64,000 nt of DNA from Erythrophleum ivorense (taxonomy: Eukaryota > Streptophyta > Magnoliopsida > Fabales > Fabaceae). Every line of letters starts with the position of its first letter. The stretch's first letter is position 1. The notes under the pieces are model-generated. The model was given only the letters and a program-made list of their open reading frames with translations. It was not told the origin of the DNA and ran no database searches. The DNA lies in NCBI GenBank assembly GCA_026724425.1, contig JAIUCV010000002.1, positions 5,647,001 through 5,711,000 on the forward strand, in the 5' to 3' direction. Both the position numbers and the translations under genes were made by a program. Below are positions 23,655-34,953 of the stretch, in pieces.

Positions 23655-24762
23655 CTCAGGGTTTCGAATTCTCTTATCTTATCTTGACTGCATATCTTGA
23701 TTCTGTGGGCACCAACTTTACACATGGAGAAAATTTTGCAACAGCAGCATCTACAATCACACCTCTACCAAGTATTATACCTGACGATAGTTTTAGTCCT
23801 TTCGACCATGATATATAATACTCAATTCAAAAGATTCATAGTCAAAACACAATTCATTAGACAACAATGTAAATAATTTATATTAATTAACATCTTTTTC
23901 GTGTTTTGGGCTTTCATTAATTTGAAACATATCATTTATTTTGTGATTGTCATAAAATTTTCTCCGAAGGAGGAGTATTTGCAAGCTTGGTGAACCTTTG
24001 TACACATTTGATATCAATCAAAATGATCTTAATGCTAGTGTTTTTACCTCATCATTGATAATTTGGATTATACTTAGGTTTTAACTTTTTACTAATTTTT
24101 TTGTTCTAAATTGATGAAGTCGATGATCAAGAAACGTATAATTCAGGAGCTAGATCATTTTGGATACACAACACAGGACCAATTGGGTGCCTCCCTTTTA
24201 TTTTGGCTAATTTTTTATCTTTTGGAAGAGACGTGTCTGTTTGTGCAAAGCCTTATAACGAAGTAGCTCAATATTTCAATCACAAGTTGAAGGAAGCCAC
24301 AATTCAACTTCGAAAGGATCTCCCTCTGACTGCAATCATATACGTAGATATATACTCTGTAAAGTACTCTCTATTCAGCAACCCAAAGAAAAACAGTGAG
24401 TCTAATTAACAGTGATCACATTTTTATGCACAAACTCACCTATTATCTCTGGATGTGATAGGTAAAGTTGGTTTTATAAATGCGTAGGATTTGAGAAGCC
24501 ACTTGCAGCATATTGTGGGTATAGAGGGGAGTACAACTATGGCATTGTTGGGTGTGGAAGCACAGTGACAGTGAATGGGACAGAAATTTTTGTGGGGTCA
24601 CGTAAAAGACCATCAACTAGAGGGAATTGGGATGGAGTTCATTACATAGAGGCAGCTAACAAAGTCATCTTTAATCAAATCTCTAGTGGGGCTTTCTCGG
24701 ATCCACGCCTTCCCTTAAACATGGCATGTTACAGAAATTCAAAAAAGATTGTAAACAAATAA
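23655..24762 (+). pseudogene. GDSL esterase/lipase pseudogene P2 (C-type, exon 1 missing)
   Basis: Exons 2-5 of the GDSL gene are recognisable and share P1's lesions: no exon 1 and the same 21-bp loss in exon 3. P2 has its own lesions too. Exon 2 has an in-frame TAA (gatatataatac, near 23818). The end of exon 3 and its donor are deleted at about 24047, where P1 retains some 84 more bases. The codon before the stop is Lys, so the C-terminus reads NK. Exon 4 (about 24135-24395) and exon 5 (about 24488-24762) are mostly open; WDGVH is kept. It lies downstream of the retrotransposon in the same orientation. Confidence 0.88.
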
Positions 24763-25142
24763 TCTTTATCGGCTAATCACTTCATTTGTATTACAAATAA
24801 AAGGTATTCTTCCATGCAAGCCGCACTCATAGTGGCATTCACTGTTCACTATTCAGAGTTTTATATATTCACATCCCTTCCCTCTATCCTCTTAATAAAT
24901 TTTCGGAGTTTCCCATATTATCAAAGTTGAAATTCTGTAATATGGATGCTACTCCTCAACTCCAGCCCCTCCCTTCTCCCATTATCTCATATAATTAAAG
25001 ATTTTTTTTTGGCTCATTGTTAATTTTCACTGGGAGAGACAGTTTGATATCAAAACAATTTTTAAGAGATTCTTCACAAACAATTTTTAATGATATGCTC
25101 TGAGAGGTTCTTCACCAGTGGTATATATTATTAGTATTTCTC

Positions 25143-25220
25143 TAATCCACCCCTAGGGTCGGAGCCAAAAAAATTTTTCATGGGGGACCAACATATTTTT
25201 TATAAAATAAATTATAAATA

Positions 25221-25284
<64 letters not shown>

Positions 25285-25480
25285 ACACTTAATATGATAT
25301 AAATGCAAATAAATAACTAAGAGTAAAGAATCTACATATATCTCTATCAATAAGCTAAATGCCTAGACCCCTACTATTCAAAACCAACATTAACGTTAAC
25401 GTAAGTTGGATGGCATGGAGTAGGGTGAGGGGGCTCTAGCCCTCCCTAGTCTCCCCTAGGTCTGCCCATGTCCACCGTAC
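25143..25480. repeat. Dispersed repeat with (CT)n(CA)n microsatellite after P2
   Basis: This is the P2-unit copy of the block at 3430-3935. Where the P1 copy has (AT)n, this one has a long (CT)n run at about 25221-25269 followed by (CA)n to about 25283. The end (ggtgagggggctctagccc) is conserved. Internal sequence is shorter than in the other copies. Confidence 0.6.
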
Positions 25481-26290
25481 CCTAAACACGGCAAGTAACG
25501 GAAATTCAAATAAGAAATAGTAATTTTTAACTGTTAATCACTACTCTTATTTATATGGCAACTAAAATGTGTTTTTTTACGTAAGTATAACATGTCATTA
25601 ATGCTGAGAATATCAAAGAAGAAATTGAACGATATGAGTGATATTCCTTAACCCTTCAATTTTAAGTTCTTAGAGCTTATCAATAAGGATTATCAGTTGA
25701 TAAAAAAAAGTTTAAATATCATACAAAATATTGTAAGTATGTATTACTTAAAAAGAAAATCAGAAAGAGGCGAAAGAGTTTACCACAGTATGAAGTTTTC
25801 CACAAAAGCGAGGGAAGTCAAAGGCGAGAAAGATAATTCTCATTTGTACTATATACGATGGACAGCAATTTATGGGCTTTCTTCGCAATGGTCAACAAGT
25901 ATATTAGAACCTGAGCCCAGCCCACACTTTTTTCAAGAACACAGACATGATTCCGGATGGGCTCGGGTAAGCAGATGAGAAGTCAAGCCGTCACATTGGG
26001 TAAACAATTCCAACAAGCAACTAGACCTGTAAACTTACCTTGTTCATTTTTATTATTTCATCATTCAGGGAAATCTTCAACTTATTTTGTCAGGCCACAT
26101 GACTTGGAGATTGGATCGCTCGAGCTTAGATGCAACAGTTTGTTAAAGAGACGACTTATTACGTATTGTGGAGATCAGTTCTGGAAGTGGGCGTTCTTGC
26201 CCCCTTGTTTACCCCAAAAAATGAATCAAGAAGCCTTTGTCAAACTAAAAACCAATAAAATCCAACAATCTCAAAGGCGTCAAATTTAAA

Positions 26291-26575
26291 TTATTAGCAG
26301 TACTGCCCGTGTGAATGCATGAGCCTGTTAAAAAATTTTTATGAGACCTACAGTTTCATGGGTCCCACACAAAGATAATATTAAAAAAAATTTAGAAATC
26401 AATTTTATCAAAAAGCACCAATACAAATGATTTAAATTTTTTTGACGTGGTTCTCACCCGAAAAAGAAAAGAAAAGAAGCAACAGTATAAATAAACAATA
26501 TATCAATAGAACATTATGAACAGTATTAAAAACAGTGAAAGAACACTAAATTTTCCATGTATTTTTAATAAAGGA
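26291..26575. mobile_element. Insertion upstream of GDSL-B, class unknown
   Basis: Upstream of A (4609) and D (39400) the sequence runs straight from caaatttaaatta into tgagccacagg. Upstream of B about 285 bases intervene, starting ttagcagtactgcccgtg. The insert is AT-rich, non-coding, and ends about 240 bases before the GDSL-B start. Clear terminal inverted repeats were not seen. Confidence 0.5.
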
Positions 26576-26662
26576 GATGAGCCACAGGACCACATATAGG
26601 TTAAAATAAACTAGAGTTATCATAAATCTTATTCCGACATGCAATGGACCCTTGTGTGTCAC

Positions 26663-26773
26663 GAAGGGTTTCGAAGTACATTGGAAAAGTCTACCATTTG
26701 CGGTACAACATGTAGAAGGGTTTCGTTAGTGCTTGGTACGTTGGAAAAGTCTACCCTTTGTGGAACCATAAAG
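26663..26773 (+). promoter_or_regulatory. Promoter module of GDSL-B
   Basis: Two imperfect copies of the GAAGGGTTTCG to AAAGTCTACC module are followed by CATAAAG at 26767-26773, 46 bases before the ATG. The TATA-like site is weaker than in A. Confidence 0.5.
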
Positions 26774-26812
26774 AGACCCAAGTTTCCTTCTCATCTCTCT
26801 GTCCTTTGGCCA

Positions 26813-29253
26813 ATGGAGTCTCTTAACACTACCAAATTTCCCATCTCATTCCCTTGTTGTTTGGTGCTTTTATGTTTTGCTGCCACGTCATTGAATCCTG
26901 TTTTTGCCGCTAAAGTATGTGAATTTCCTGCCATCTTTAACTTCGGTGACTCTAACTCCGACACTGGTGGCTTCGCTGCTTCCTTTTCAGCACCAACACT
27001 ACCGCATGGGGAGACCTATTTTCACAGACCTGCCGGAAGGTTCTCTGATGGCCGTCTCATCATCGATTTCATAGGTAATTGTCTAATTGATCTTCACTTT
27101 CTGGTGCACGTGGTTAATTTCCTAGTCTCTTAGATGGGCCTCTCTTTTAAGCAATTCAAGTGGTAATATACCCTTTTAACTGAAATACACATTCAGCTAC
27201 AATTTCTGAGTACTTCTACTAGATAGCAACCTTTTTTCATTTCCTTGAGGTTAGAAAAGCATGTTTCTGGTTGCTCTATGATGTTGCAGAGCATGGAATA
27301 CAGAGGATATTGATGGTTAAGATGACTTTCCAGTAGTGGTTATTTGAGTAGTCCATCAACGCATTCAAGCTACCTGGAAGTTTGTTTTAACCAATGGGGC
27401 CAATAGTGACAACCGACGAGTATTTAGTTTTCGGGCCAAACTGACAAGTACTAAGATGGAACAGCATATGATATTTTGTAGAATTTTTGGGAATATACCT
27501 AGTAGAATCATCTAGTATTTTTGAATTATCCTCTTGATTAGTATTTGTAATTTCAGCACAAAGTTTTGGACTCCCTTATCTAAGTGCATATCTTGATTCT
27601 TTGGGGACCAACTTTACACATGGAGCAAATTTTGCAACATCGGCATCAACAATCACACCTCCACCTAGTATTATACCTGAGGGTGGTTACAGTCCTTTCT
27701 ATCTTAATATAGAGTATTCTCAGTTCAAAGGGTTCATACCCAGAACACAATTTATTCGACATCAAGGTAAATAATTTATATCAATTGACGTCTTTTTGGT
27801 GCTTTAAAATTCCAATCAATTATCATCTATTTTGTGATTGGTATAAAATTTTTTTGGCAGGAGGGGTACTTGCAAGCTTGATGCCCAAAGAAAATTATTT
27901 TGGTGAAGCTTTATACACATTTGATATTGGTCAAAATGATCTTGGTGCTGGCTTTTTTAGTAACAAGACTCTAGAGCAAGTCAATGCTTCTGTACCTGAT
28001 ATAGTCCACGCTTTCTCAAGAAATGTAAAGGTGATTTAATACCCCATCATTGGTAATTTGGATTATGCTTGGGTTTTAACTTCTTACTGATTTTTGTTTC
28101 TGAATTGATGAACTCGATGATCAAGAACATATACAATTTGGGAGCTAGATCATTTTGGATACACAACACAGGACCCATTGGATGCCTCTCGTATATTTTG
28201 GACTACTTTTTATCTGCTGAAAGAGATGTGGTTGGTTGTGCAAAGCCTTATAATGAAGTAGCTCAATATTTCAACCACAAGTTGAAAGAAACTACAAATC
28301 AACTTCGAAAGGACCTCCCTCTGGCTGCAATTATATACGTAGATATCTACTCTGTCAAGTACTCTCTATTTAGGAGTCCAAAGAAATACGGTAATTTACA
28401 ATGACCACAATTTTATGCACAAACTTGCTAACTTCTTTACCCATGTAGAATAAAAAAAAAATTAAATGCAATAGAACAAAAATTATTGCCTTTTGATGCA
28501 ATACTTTTTGAAACTTGATGACATCACCAAGTTTAAAAAAATTGTGTTATTTCTGACAGACTTTTTGACTTTAAATTCAATGGAATAACATCAAATTTAC
28601 AAATAAATGAGTCATGTTGACCCTCCTTTGCTAAATTTTTTTTATTTTTGTTTTTGAGGGGCACATTGGGTGGCTCCCATATGGTGGGGTGGGCTCCTGA
28701 GGGAGCTCCCCTTCCTCCCAAAACAAATTTAATTGGGGCTCAAACGAGTTGGAGCACATTTGTGCCCCCAATGTATGAATCACAGAATTCAGTGGCATAG
28801 CCTTTGAGTTTCATAATTTTTTGACAAAAATATTGGTCACTGGATCAGAAAAATATTGCATTATTTTTTTGTATTATAGCATTTAAGTTTTTTATTTTTT
28901 TTATTATATTTGAATCAAAATTCGCAAACTTACCTACTATCTATGGATGTGATTGGTAAAGTTGGTTTTATGAATGTGTAGGATTTGAGAAGCCACTTGT
29001 GACATGTTGTGGGTATGGAGGGAAGTACAACTATGGCATTGTTGAGTGTGGAAATACAGTGACAATGAATGGTACTGAAATTTTTGTGGGATCATGTGAA
29101 AGACCATCAACTAGAGTGAACTGGGATGGAATTCATTACACAGAGGCAGCTAACAAGGTCATCTTCGATCAAATCTCTAGTGGGGCTTTCTCAGATCCAC
29201 CACTTCCCTTGAACATGGCATGTTACAGAAATTCAAAAAAGATTGTGAACTAA
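26813..29253 (+). CDS. GDSL-B, ENOD8-like GDSL esterase/lipase, intact
   Basis: Exons 26813-27074, 27557-27766, 27861-28030, 28126-28390 and 28982-29253 have the same lengths as in A (262, 210, 170, 265, 272) and join to 392 residues without a stop. All introns are GT-AG. The ATG used matches the other copies; an in-frame upstream extension exists but lies across the TATA region. It has a signal peptide, block I GDSNSDTGG with Ser47, HGANF, GQND, and Asp/His in WDGIH. Changes against A and D include GCLSYIL for GCLPYIL and an altered APTLPHGE region after block I. Expected role and location are as for GDSL-A. Intron 4 carries the shared insertion. AATAAA is at 29295. Confidence 0.9.
28428..28924. 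mobile_element. Intron 4 insertion of GDSL-B
   Basis: This is the homologue of 7196-7551, bounded by caaacttg and caaactta. It is longer than in A because it keeps an internal G/C-richer segment (about 28650-28745) that A has lost and D has in a different form. Confidence 0.55.
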
Positions 29254-29655
29254 TAATCTTTAGCTGCTAATCACCTACTTCCATTTGTATTACAAATAAA
29301 GTGTAATCTTCCATGCAAGCCGCACTCAGTGGCATTCACTATTCAATGAGCTTCATGTGTTCACATCCCTTCCCTCTATCCTCTTCATAAGCTTTCAGAG
29401 TTCCCCATGGTATCAGAGTTAAAATTTTATAATATGAATGCTACTCCTTAACTCGACCGTCTCCCTTCTCCTATTACCTCATATAATTAAAGAATTTATT
29501 TTTTGGGGTTCATTGTCAATTTCCATTGGAAGTGACAGTTTGATACGATGGGAATCCAACAATATATATTATTAGTATTTTGTAATATGTCAATAGAAGC
29601 AGTGAATTTAGATGGTTATCCGCAAACGATATTTATTGATATGCTCTACAAATTT

Positions 29656-30616
29656 TGATAAACACACGTAGAGAGGGGTGAATAGGTGTGTTATACAATA
29701 AGTGTAAATCTTTTATGTTTGAAAGTAGAAGACTAAAAGTCCTCTAATTTAATTAGAGAAAAGTGAAGGACTTATATATGAACAGAAAAGTGGAGGATTT
29801 GTGTACGGACCGATGAAAAGATAAGAGTAAAAGATTTTAATACAGATAATTTATCCTAGTTCGGTCAGCTTTGACTTACATCCAATCCTCTTGAAATCTC
29901 AAAGAATTTTTTTAACTCAATAATTGAAACTTACAGAAATGTGGTAACACCACTATACAATCTTCACCACTAGGTGATTTCTCAATAGAGCTTTTTTACA
30001 AATCACCCTCAACTATTTTCAACTCTTAAAACTCACTTCTATATAATTGTACAGTCTCTCCTTGACTTGCTTCTTATAAGTAGATAGAAATATGATAAGC
30101 AAACTACAATACTTTTTTCTTTTTCAACACGTTTTCTTAATCTCATAACACTTTGTATTCAAACCTTCGAGTGTTTATATGTATCTTAATTTATTTATCT
30201 GTTAAAGACATTTCCAAATTCACCAGCTCCTTCTTGATTTTCTAACATTCAAAAAGTCTTTTCAAATTTTGTTTATCTTCAAAATTTTGGCTGATCTTCT
30301 TGCATTTAATGTTAGCCACTGAGTTTGAAGCGGAGATTGACATTTAACTATATTTTTCACATCGGTCATTGTTTCTATTCTACCTGCTCTTTCTCAACAC
30401 ATGTACTCATCATTTGTTTGTCTTTTATACATAATATATTTTGTCATTTAGTTCATAAGTAATACTAGTCTATTTTCAATATTGGGCTTATGAACGTTCA
30501 ACAAATCAGAAGGAAATTATTGGGCTGATCTTTCGTACGGGTTCTTTTACAAAGATTAATAAAAATTTTGTTATCATCAAAATCATTGGGCCTAATAACC
30601 TTGGATCAAAGATCCA
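29656..30616. mobile_element. Roughly 1-kb non-autonomous element, class uncertain
   Basis: The 961-bp insert is flanked by ACAAATTT at 29648-29655 and 30617-30624. The uninterrupted site (ctctacaaatttaatagc) is seen after A at about 8288. It starts TGATAAACACACG and ends GATCCA, and has gtgaataggtg near its start and a ttcggtca/ctacatcc-like word inside. A relative lies at about 44430-45468. The 8-bp duplication is compatible with hAT, but the ends are not good inverted repeats and no protein is encoded. Confidence 0.65.
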
Positions 30617-30640
30617 ACAAATTTAATAGCTAACAAGTTT

Positions 30641-31040
30641 ATCTTCGATCACATCTCTACTAGAGTTTTCTCTTATTCATCCCTTCTCTTGAACTTGACA
30701 CATAGAAATTCAAATATGAAATAGTAATCTTTTAACTGTTTGTTAATCATACTTCCGTTACTTCCATTTATATTGCAAGTAAAATATGTTTTTCCACCTA
30801 AGTTATAAACGTCTAACATATCATTAAAACTAAGAATATTATCTTCGATCACATCTCTACTAGAGTTTTCTCTTATTCATCCCTTCTCTTGAACTTGACA
30901 CATAGAAATTCAAATATGAAATAGTAATCTTTTAACTGTTTGTTAATCATACTTCCGTTACTTCCATTTATATTGCAAGTAAAATATGTTTTTCCACCTA
31001 AGTTATAAACGTCTAACATATCATTAAAACTAAGAATATC
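30641..31040. repeat. Near-perfect 200-bp tandem duplication
   Basis: 30641-30840 and 30841-31040 are identical except for the last base. The duplicated segment is the 3' flank of GDSL-B just after the element at 29656-30616. The spacers after A and D have it once. It is either a very recent duplication or an assembly error. Confidence 0.9.
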
Positions 31041-31387
31041 AAAGGAGAAATTGAATGAAATGGCTGATATTCCTTACCCCTTCAATTTTAAATTCTTAGA
31101 CCGTATTAGTAAAGATTATCTATTGAACAAGTTGATAATAAGAAAAGTTTAAATGTCATACAAAATATTCCAAGTATGTATTACTTTAAAAAATATTGAA
31201 AAGAAAAAGGCAAAAGAATTTACCATTGTAGGAAGTTTTCCACAAAAGCGTGGGAATTCAAAGACGAGGAAGATTATTCTTTATTTGTGCCAGCGGCGAT
31301 GGAACATAGGACTCTCCAAACAATTTTTTTACACTGTCACTACAGTGTCTTAAATTAAAGGATTCGACTAACAAATAGTTTCTTACT

Positions 31388-31545
31388 ATTTTAATTAAAA
31401 TATAATAAATATATAATTGTTTAACAATAATATTATAAACATATAATTTAATTTAAAAAATTATATAATTATCTGCAAAAATCATATACACATATCATAT
31501 TATTATTAAAAAATTATATACTTATTATGTTTGACTTAAAAAACT
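31388..31545. repeat. AT-rich palindromic element downstream of GDSL-B
   Basis: This is the B-unit copy of the hairpin-forming element at 8856-9008, with the same arm sequences and more decay. Confidence 0.5.
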
Positions 31546-31639
31546 TGATAATAAAAATACAAAATATAAAATATATATTTTTTCAAAAATTAAATATTCT
31601 GATATCTAATCATAACTTTTATTTTTATATATATTTAAT

Positions 31640-33290
31640 ATTTTTTTAAAAACAATTTAAGGCATTGCAGGGTCTTGACAATTCTCACCTTTATTTTATT
31701 TTATTTTATAGAAAAAAAAAAAAAAACACAATTTCTATAGGGAGAAAACTTATATATTGCTACCTATATATTTTAACATTAGGTTTTCCAATCAGCAGAT
31801 AACTTACAGATTTTTTTAAACACCTTAAAATCCTTTAACAGTCAATCTCATCTTCCTTTAACAGTCATCGCATTTATTAACACTGTTAACTCACAATAGA
31901 ATTATTAAAAAAGAAAACACCTTATATTCCTTTAACAGTCAATCTCATCTTCCTCTAACCTTTTTTTAACATCTTCCATTCCTTCGACGGCTAATCTCTA
32001 GCACCCATCGAATTCTTCCATCGAAGTTAAGGATGTCTTAATCCGGCAAAGTCTTTTGTCGAAGTCAGGGCTGTTCTCATTTTCTTCCCTCTAAGTCAAG
32101 GCTGGATGGGTAGATTTTGTGGTATTAGCTTCTCTTCTATTAACTCCTCAATATTAGAGATAGAGTATAACATAAATTGCACCAAACAAAGCATGAAAAG
32201 GAGTCTAAACTCACAGACAGAGTATAAAAATAAGTAACACTAACTCACCTATGGCTTTTGTACGTTTTAAACTCTCTTTCTCGCCTCTTCGCTTTGGTTT
32301 TTTCTAAGAAGTTAGTCATCCCTTATCCGGCCCTTGCGTGCTCCTTAAGAACAATATGTTCCCAATTTCGTTTCGGAATCTACGGTAATGGCTCAAAGAC
32401 TCACACCAAAGGATTCTTCTTCAATTTCGTCCCTTTCATAAAAGGAGATACTTTCCTCTTTCGCTTGAGACGTGAGATTCAGAACAAAGAGGAAAGTCTT
32501 CTTTTCCCTCTTAATTTTGCCTTTTTTCACAATCGAGTACAATCTAGTGAAAAAGGTCAATTCAGATCTTCTAAATTGTGGATTCTTATTAATTGTTTGA
32601 TTAGAACAATCTAAGCAATTTAAATTTGATCGGAATAGTTCAAATTTTAAGATATTTTTTTAAAATTTACCAAGTGAAAATTTATTTTTATCGTATGTTC
32701 TACTTTATCTAAAATAATATATATATATATATATATCAAAATTAAAAAGAATAAACCTAAATTTTGATTGCCTAGATCAATCTGAATGGTCTAAATCCTT
32801 CAATTGAGTAATTGACAAGATTTTTTTATTTTAGAGTTTTTCAATTATGCGATATAATTACAATTGCTCTGCCACGATGTATAAAGATGAGTCCTCAAAT
32901 ATGATTAGAAATATATATTGTATATAAGTTTCCTTATTTATAAAATGATTTGTTGATTGTTATTTAGATGATATAGTTTTTCCAACATTAGGGAAAATAA
33001 TAAGTAACTAAAAGAAAAAATAAATATATAAAAGGCATTATCATTATCTCATATATATCCTGGCATAAAACAATGTGAACTGGAAGTTTAGAAAAACAAT
33101 ATATTTACAAAATATTGCAAATTAATTGGTATGTACAACTATTAGTTTAAAGAGAGTTATTGAATTTTATATACCAGTTGAAAATGCTCCAATCCAAATT
33201 GATGTTCAAGTAGGGCAGTTTGTTAATGCAAATGAAAGTTATACCTAAAGCACAATAGACTAATTGATTCCAAGAATACAAATCCTAAAA
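31640..33290. other. Conserved spacer block after GDSL-B
   Basis: This is the uninterrupted form of the block split by transposons after A and D. It contains a duplicated short segment near 31820-31960 (catcttcc, tttaacagtc words). The plus-strand frame at 32258-32614 is not conserved as a frame in the other copies, so I do not call a protein. It supplies the empty site for the hAT-like element. Confidence 0.5.
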
Positions 33291-34860
33291 GAAAAAAAAA
33301 AAAAAAGAAGCAAATACTCGAGATGGCCATATTGAGGAGCCAGGTATTTAAGAAGATTAACAAGACATAATTAATTATGAAACCCTATAAGAGGTTTCAC
33401 TATGGGAAAAAAATAAACCTAAAAAGATATAGTTGTTGATAATATTTTTTTCATTTAATGTTATTAATAAAATAATACAACAAAATGAAGATTTTAAATT
33501 TAAATTTGTTGAAGAATATAAGCACAGATTGACCAAATATAACGACACAATTGAAACATAGTTAAATTCATTTTCAAAACATGAAGTTTTTAAAATTGTA
33601 GTTTAAACAACTAAAGTATAAAGCTATTATAATATAAATGGGTATTTGTGTGAAAACAAAATGAAAAAAATAAAGTTATCATATATAAATAATTGTAATA
33701 ACAATATACAAAACCCAAGATAAAGGTATAACAACCCAACCAATAGAAAAAAAAAAAACCTAACAACATACTAAAATTTTGTAAAAGTCGAATATGTTTG
33801 ATTCTCTAATAAAAAACACGGGATGAGCAAAACCTGTTTCTTCCTTGTTGCTTTTGGTGTTGCACATATAACAACAAGAGGAGAAAAATTGCAATTGAGA
33901 ATCATGAAACAAAACTATTTATTCTAAAAGATCTCATATTTTTAAATTATTTTAAAAGATTGGATGACCTAATATTTGAAGTGTTAGGACAAAAATACCT
34001 TTAATAACATTGGTAACTAAGGCAACCAACATTCTCTTCGTTTCTCTCAATCTTTAATTTGGATCTTCTTTTATACAAAAAGGAGTTATGTGAAAAAGAA
34101 AAATAAAAAAGACAAAACGAGAGTGGCCTATTTGGGCTCCACATACTTAATTACTTTCTCTCCCCCAGGAACTTCTCTCGTAAAATTTAAAATTCTCAAT
34201 CTCAACAACATACCTCAATTCTGTACAAACAAATCCTTTTATATATATTATCCATAACACATTGTCTCGTACACCTACTTAAACTATATCATTACACACT
34301 ATCATGTGAATACGAATATATAAGAAAAGCATTTATATTATTACACTTAAGATTTTAGATTTTTAAATTTTTTTAAAATAATTTTAAATTACAAGATCCC
34401 TTAAAATAAATATTTTAATTTTATCATCCCCAATTGTATTTGTCCCAAATCATTTCCTTTTTATTTCTCCTGCTACACGTTTTTCCACGCCCACTTTTAC
34501 CGATTTACACAAATCGACTAAATCACGTCACACACACTTGCTCCTTTTTTTATTTTTTTAAATATTTTGCTTTCTAGGGCTCCACACGAGGAGAATTCAC
34601 AACACTTTGTTCAATTTTGTTATTTCATTATTCATAAAAATCTTTGACGTTATTTTATCAATTTGCATTTGGGCACATGACTCGGGGATTTGATTGCTTG
34701 GGCTTAAATGCAAAAGTCTGTTAAAGAAACCACTCAGTGCATATTTGAAAATTCAGTGACTATTTTTAAAATCATGTTTTTTTTAAAATAATAAAATATT
34801 ACTTTTATACAAACGTGATTTTATACCGGAGTTCTCAAACGCACCATTAGTGTGTGTCCG
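33290..34860. repeat. Spacer upstream of copy C, paralogous to about 50340-51400
   Basis: From about 33690 the sequence matches the region upstream of E (caaaacccaagata onward), including the pyrimidine-rich end (ttttccacgcccacttttacc). It pairs C and E as products of one duplication. No gene is seen. A stretch at about 34720-34850 is specific to C. Confidence 0.6.
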
Positions 34861-34862
34861 GG

Positions 34863-34916
34863 TAGAAGGGTTTCGTCAGTACACCGTAAAAGTCTACCGT
34901 TTGTGGCACCATAAAG
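34863..34916 (+). promoter_or_regulatory. Promoter module of copy C
   Basis: A single copy of the GAAGGGTTTCG to AAAGTCTACC module precedes CATAAAG at 34910-34916, 44 bases before the start codon of the pseudogene. Confidence 0.45.
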
Positions 34917-34953
34917 AGACCCAACTATCTTTCTTATCTCTGTGCTTTGGCCA

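Noticed and set aside
25153..25350. Minus-strand frame with a long Arg-Glu repeat
   Set aside because: It is a translation of the (CT)n microsatellite.
26639..26812. N-terminal extension of GDSL-B
   Set aside because: It crosses the TATA-like site and promoter repeats and is not open in A or D. The ATG at 26813 matches the other copies and starts a signal peptide.
32258..32614. Plus-strand frame of 118 codons
   Set aside because: The frame is not conserved in the homologous spacers after A and D and has no recognised domain.
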